DNA of 64,000 bases from assembly GCA_944321685.1 (NCBI GenBank), contig CALUMH010000012.1, positions 1-64,000 of the forward strand, in the 5' to 3' direction. This DNA comes from an uncultured Muribaculaceae bacterium. Lineage in GTDB: Bacteria; Bacteroidota; Bacteroidia; Bacteroidales; Muribaculaceae. The position numbers and the translations under genes are program-made. The notes beneath the pieces were generated by a model, which saw only the letters and a program-made list of their open reading frames with translations, had not been told where the DNA came from and searched no databases. This document shows, piece by piece, positions 60,372 to 64,000 of this stretch (the stretch's first letter is position 1; each line of letters starts with the position of its first letter).

Positions 60372-61817
60372 ATTCTTATCAGGAATATGGAATTTTGAAA
60401 ACAACATATTCTTATAATACTTAGGCAAAACAAGATATATTAATATCATGGCTGCTGACAAGAATGCAATATCCTGAATCAACGAAGTATCAAAATAAAA
60501 CGGCAACATTCCAACAACAACCATTATAATGGGCACAGCCGAAGATATATTCAACTTTAATTTTACATAACGCACCATGTCGAAAATCCTATATAACAAC
60601 AGCACCAAATAAGTAACGATAGAAGTCACTATAACACCATACACTCCAAGCCACCTCACCAATATAAAATTAAGAATTATATTCATGCATGATACAACTA
60701 TCATCTGTACCATGGTACGATGAGTATCAAGCGCACACTGATATATAATATTGGTAAAATAAACCATGGTGTACAAAAATGCCGATATGCCGAGTGGATA
60801 AAGATACTCGATGCTACCTTGATACCGGCCTTCGACAAGCCACGGATAAATCATCTTCAAGCCAAAGGTATAAAGCAGCAAAATAACCACCATGGCAAAG
60901 ATATAACCATTGAGCACTTTTGAGAAGAAACTGTTCCGGTCGGAACTATTATATTGCCTGAAAGCCGAGTCTTGCCACGCCTGGTAGAAAATAAATCCGA
61001 ATGTTTGCAAAATGGCAGTAAAACGCACTGCCACCGAATAAATACCATTCTGTTCCAATCCCACATAATGCGCAATAAAGAAACGGTCGCTGCAATTAAT
61101 CAGCCACCAATACATAGTCGTATATACCAATGGCAATGAATATTTTAATATTTTGCCAAGCAATCTTTTCCTGCCGATTACCGCAGTTTCATCGTTCCCT
61201 GACAAATATTTCCTTATTATTCCAACTTTCAGTTCAATAAAAATAATAGCAACAACTCTCGACAGTATATTAGCCCAAAATATTCCCGGAACCCCCGCCT
61301 CGAAAACTACCACAAACAAGACACTGAAAGCACCAATCCCTATCGATGACAATATTCCCGATGCCACATACAATTTTGAATAGCCAAGGCCTCGTGCCAC
61401 TTGCGATATTACGTCGTGTAACGACATCGCAAATAACAAACCTAACGAAAGCCACACATACTTGATTTGCCAAAACATTGAAACAGCCACCACGATCACC
61501 AGCGACAACGATAACATTGATGCCAAGGTCCTATATATAACCGACAACACGGCTCGTTGTCGGCATTCATCGTTACCGGCATTCAGCAAGAACCTGAAAG
61601 CCCCGTCGCCTAATTGCAATGTAACAAAAGGCACAAAGAAAAACACTACCGACAGACACAAATCATAATATCCGAAATCGCTTACGTCGGCAATGAAATA
61701 AGTATATAACGGAACCATGAAAAAAGTTATCAACTTGGAACCCAAGTTGCCTATGGCATAGATTCCAACATCTTTCATGAATTTCTTGTTTCTATTTAGT
61801 TCCGTTTCTGCCGCCAT
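60357..61817 (-). CDS. Oligosaccharide flippase (Wzx-like)
   Basis: A 486-residue polytopic membrane protein with about 12-14 hydrophobic segments. The N terminus (KDVGIYAIGNLGSKLITFFMVPLYTYFI, DFGYYDLC) is typical of polysaccharide biosynthesis flippases of the MOP superfamily. It would turn lipid-linked repeat units across the inner membrane for O-antigen or capsule assembly. The ATG at 61817 is preferred over a GTG at 61823. It is third in a minus-strand run after two GT4 genes, 210 bp downstream of the nearer one. Confidence 0.88.
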   Translation of the reverse strand: MAAETELNRNKKFMKDVGIYAIGNLGSKLITFFMVPLYTYFIADVSDFGYYDLCLSVVFFFVPFVTLQLGDGAFRFLLNAGNDECRQRAVLSVIYRTLASMLSLSLVIVVAVSMFWQIKYVWLSLGLLFAMSLHDVISQVARGLGYSKLYVASGILSSIGIGAFSVLFVVVFEAGVPGIFWANILSRVVAIIFIELKVGIIRKYLSGNDETAVIGRKRLLGKILKYSLPLVYTTMYWWLINCSDRFFIAHYVGLEQNGIYSVAVRFTAILQTFGFIFYQAWQDSAFRQYNSSDRNSFFSKVLNGYIFAMVVILLLYTFGLKMIYPWLVEGRYQGSIEYLYPLGISAFLYTMVYFTNIIYQCALDTHRTMVQMIVVSCMNIILNFILVRWLGVYGVIVTSIVTYLVLLLYRIFDMVRYVKLKLNISSAVPIIMVVVGMLPFYFDTSLIQDIAFLSAAMILIYLVLPKYYKNMLFSKFHIPDKNSTPG

Positions 61818-62027
61818 GCACACTTCAGTTTAATATAATATACCGGGCTACAAATACATCTCCATGCGCCTGCATAGAGCATATGTGATGAAAAGGCATT
61901 TCATTGGAACCGATAATTTTTGAAGTCCAATAACCGGTACCTTTCATTACATCACGATTATTCTTATACAAAAATAGCACAAAATAAATGCTTATGCAAA
62001 TAGGGAACAACACTTACGTGCCAGTTG

Positions 62028-63116
62028 TCAAATAATCGCATCAAAAACTTCCGCCACTTTAGATGCAACATTAGTCCATGTGTAATTACTTATGGCATAA
62101 TCTACTTTTCGCGGCTCTAAAGACAATTCCTGCCTGATGTGCCTCGACAAGTCTTGAGTATCGCCGGTTTTAAAGAAACTTTGCATAGGCAGTTCAGGTA
62201 ATTTATTGGCCTTGATATCACTTGCCAATATAGGCAAATGGTAACTCATGGCTTCAAGCAATACCAACGGGAAGCCTTCATTATAAGACGGAATGACAAA
62301 CAATCGTGCATGAGAATATAATTGCCGTAACGGCTCCCCATCGACATATCCCGGCATAATTACATGATGCTTTGCTGCCTTTTCTTTAATTTCCGATGCA
62401 TAAGCCGACTTGTGATCTATTCCACCGGCCAAAACAAGTTTTAAACCATGGGGAAGAGAATTTACATACCCATCAATCAAATAATCGAAACCCTTTTCTT
62501 GGGTAATCCGACCCACTGCAAGTATATAACCTTGATGTTTTAAACCGATACTTTCTATAAAATCGGTCTTTTCGCTCGGAGACTTTATCGACACCCCATT
62601 CGGTATATACACAGATTTAGCCCTGATTTTACCGTCAAACCGTTCAAATTGCCCTTTATTGACAAATATAACGGCATCGGCCCACTTTAAAGCTATGCTT
62701 TCACTTAATTTCAATATCTTTCGTGCAAAACATCCCCATTTTTTGTGTTCGTAATTCGCACTGTGGTAAGTCAGCACCACTTTCACTTTCGCCAATTTAA
62801 GCAAAGGAATAAACATTCCGGGGCCTATATTATGAATATGCACAATATCAGGCCTCTTGATCATGCAGAAAATTGTGCACAAAAAAGAATGGAAAAATGC
62901 CTCGAAACCTTTTATCCGAGTAGATGGCAAATCTATAAAATGTATTCCTTTAAACTCCTTTATTTTTTTATCGGTTTTCAAAAAAGGAATCCTTCGGAAC
63001 ACATGAATATCATATTCCGACAGCAATTCAGGATACAACTGTTCGCAATGTTTTTCAACGCCTCCCTGCACTCCGGGAAACCCTCTTGTTCCAAACACAT
63101 AAACTGTTTTCATCAT
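62028..63116 (-). CDS. GT4-type glycosyltransferase
   Basis: A 362-residue GT-B glycosyltransferase. The N-terminal VFGTRGFPGVQGGVEKHCEQL block is typical of rhamnosyl/mannosyl-type GT4 enzymes. HIHNIGPG and VLTYHSANYEHKKWG follow, then the C-terminal donor site YILAVGRITQEKGFDYLI and PSYNEGFPLVLLEAM (E-x7-E motif). It starts on the last base of the upstream GT4 stop (TAATG), so the two are translationally coupled. Sugar specificity is unknown. Confidence 0.88.
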   Translation of the reverse strand: MMKTVYVFGTRGFPGVQGGVEKHCEQLYPELLSEYDIHVFRRIPFLKTDKKIKEFKGIHFIDLPSTRIKGFEAFFHSFLCTIFCMIKRPDIVHIHNIGPGMFIPLLKLAKVKVVLTYHSANYEHKKWGCFARKILKLSESIALKWADAVIFVNKGQFERFDGKIRAKSVYIPNGVSIKSPSEKTDFIESIGLKHQGYILAVGRITQEKGFDYLIDGYVNSLPHGLKLVLAGGIDHKSAYASEIKEKAAKHHVIMPGYVDGEPLRQLYSHARLFVIPSYNEGFPLVLLEAMSYHLPILASDIKANKLPELPMQSFFKTGDTQDLSRHIRQELSLEPRKVDYAISNYTWTNVASKVAEVFDAII

Positions 63117-64000
63117 TATCTATTCTTATTGATAACGAGTTGGTAATTCTCCATAAGCCTATTATAATGGTTATCTTCCGAGAAATTATCTATGGCAAAT
63201 CTTTTTGCCTCATCCGACATTTGCTTATATTTGCCTTCAGGCAAAGACCAAGCACGCATAATCGCATCCTTTAATTCTTCACATGATTTCGGATGGAATA
63301 TATAACCTGTTTTACCATCGGCCACCAATTCGGGAATACCGCCTATATCGCTGCCTATAACCGGGGTTCCGGCCATAAAAGACTCGATTATTGCAAGTGG
63401 ATTATTTTCATACCATTCCGACGGAACCACAACAAAAGAAGCATTCTGAATTAATTCCTGCAACTCCAATCCTTTCTTAAATCCCAAAAACTCCACATTG
63501 GCAGGAGCATCGGAACTTAGGATTTCCAGCAAAGGACCGGTTCCGGCAATTTTCAATTTCACATCAGGGAGTTGTTTCATTACATTTAATAATGTACGCA
63601 ACCCTTTCTCTTCCGAAATACGTCCAAAAAAAAGAATATAATCCCCTTGTACAGTAGTACAATCCACATTGGGAGTAAAATTATACAAATACGTGCTTTT
63701 TTCCTTGTATCTGCCATCGATTTGTATATGCTTACTCATGGCAAATTTACTTACAAATATAAATCTGTCTATATAGTCAACCGGAGGATACGAAACCGAA
63801 CGGAAATAACTATCGGCGCACAACATTAAGCTGTTAAGAACATTACCATTGGAACACTTGTGAAAGATACAATTATAATAATGCCCGTTTTTACAACGCT
63901 CACAAAAATTTCCTTTTCCGTCGGTAAATGTATATGCCGGACACACAAGGCGGTAATCATGCACACTCATGACAACCGGAATATTATATTTCCTGAGGAC
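63116..64000 (-). CDS. GT4-type glycosyltransferase, N terminus beyond the window
   Basis: A GT-B glycosyltransferase cut by the right edge. The frame stays open to base 64000 with family-like residues (KYNIPVVMSVHDYRLVCP), so the methionine at 63970 is internal. An acceptor-side Cys-rich patch (CERCKNGHYYNCIFHKC) and the donor site (FFGRISEEKGLRTLL, PSEWYENNPLAIIESFM) are visible. It is upstream of and coupled to the second GT4 gene. The cysteine patch is common in one GT4 subgroup of Bacteroidetes surface-glycan loci. Specificity is unknown. Confidence 0.85.
   Translation of the reverse strand, partial: VLRKYNIPVVMSVHDYRLVCPAYTFTDGKGNFCERCKNGHYYNCIFHKCSNGNVLNSLMLCADSYFRSVSYPPVDYIDRFIFVSKFAMSKHIQIDGRYKEKSTYLYNFTPNVDCTTVQGDYILFFGRISEEKGLRTLLNVMKQLPDVKLKIAGTGPLLEILSSDAPANVEFLGFKKGLELQELIQNASFVVVPSEWYENNPLAIIESFMAGTPVIGSDIGGIPELVADGKTGYIFHPKSCEELKDAIMRAWSLPEGKYKQMSDEAKRFAIDNFSEDNHYNRLMENYQLVINKNR

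Noticed and set aside
61825..62013. 62-codon minus-strand frame between the flippase and GT4 genes
   Set aside because: No domain, no signal and no conserved-looking pattern. It may be chance in an AT-rich gap.
1..64000. tRNA and rRNA genes
   Set aside because: I looked for T-loop text such as GGTTCGAATCC and for rRNA signatures in the gaps and saw none that fits a full gene.

Overview
The window reads as a chromosome segment of a gut-type Bacteroidales bacterium. The clues are Sus-type polysaccharide genes, a Bacteroidetes-style fucose operon, Bacteroidetes promoters (TTTG, about 20 nt, TAnnTTTG) in front of many genes, lipoproteins with acidic surface-export signals, and families such as DUF4923 and DUF4491 that I know mainly from this order. 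A Muribaculaceae-like host would fit, but I cannot prove it from the sequence. There are no rRNA or tRNA genes, no CRISPR array and no complete insertion sequence.

Layout. 0.1-2 kb: an alpha/beta hydrolase and an aldo/keto reductase. 2-9.7 kb, minus strand: L-fucose use (GH29 fucosidase, CutC, then FucI-FucA-FucK-FucP). The fucosidase frees fucose, FucP imports it, and FucI, FucK and FucA turn it into DHAP and lactaldehyde. 9.8-13 kb: a secreted metallophosphoesterase, glycerate kinase and a DUF4923 protein. 13.3-16.2 kb: korAB, 2-oxoacid:ferredoxin oxidoreductase. 16.5-21.5 kb: a GH2 glycosidase and an outer-membrane beta-barrel protein with a plug domain.

21.5-29 kb is the accessory region. 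It starts with a truncated dispersed repeat, a probable structured RNA and a small HTH protein, then a full repeat copy and an AT-rich stretch with a small membrane protein between 45-bp direct repeats. Next comes what I read as a CXXX-repeat RiPP system: a small barrel protein, a twin-arginine Cys-rich precursor, a secreted DnaJ-zinc-finger-like protein, a radical SAM/SPASM maturase, a second SPASM-type maturase without the radical SAM cysteines, a roughly 90-residue accessory protein, and tatA-tatC. A maturation cassette next to its own Tat exporter, with a Tat-type substrate, is the most interesting feature here.

29-37.8 kb is mostly housekeeping: DUF4491, a mini-protein resembling a T9SS sorting domain, IlvE, a second full repeat copy, HD and GNAT proteins, Lrp-SuhB-TrpS and a large transglutaminase-like lipoprotein. 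38-45.1 kb: a TamB-like giant protein and a lipidated TamA/BamA-like barrel. 45.4-57.2 kb: a compact starch locus (SusR-like regulator, SusC, SusD, a starch-binding SusE/F-like lipoprotein, GH13 amylase, GH97 SusB-type alpha-glucosidase). 57.3-59.2 kb: a small FtsZ-C-terminal-like protein and ychF behind a tandemly repeated promoter. 59.4-64 kb: surface polysaccharide genes (GT2, flippase, two GT4 enzymes, the last cut by the window edge).

Three families of short repeats also occur: a roughly 270-bp nested palindrome (two full copies, one partial), palindromes with shared GAGACG arms and variable centres (four copies), and one element with 27-bp perfect inverted ends.
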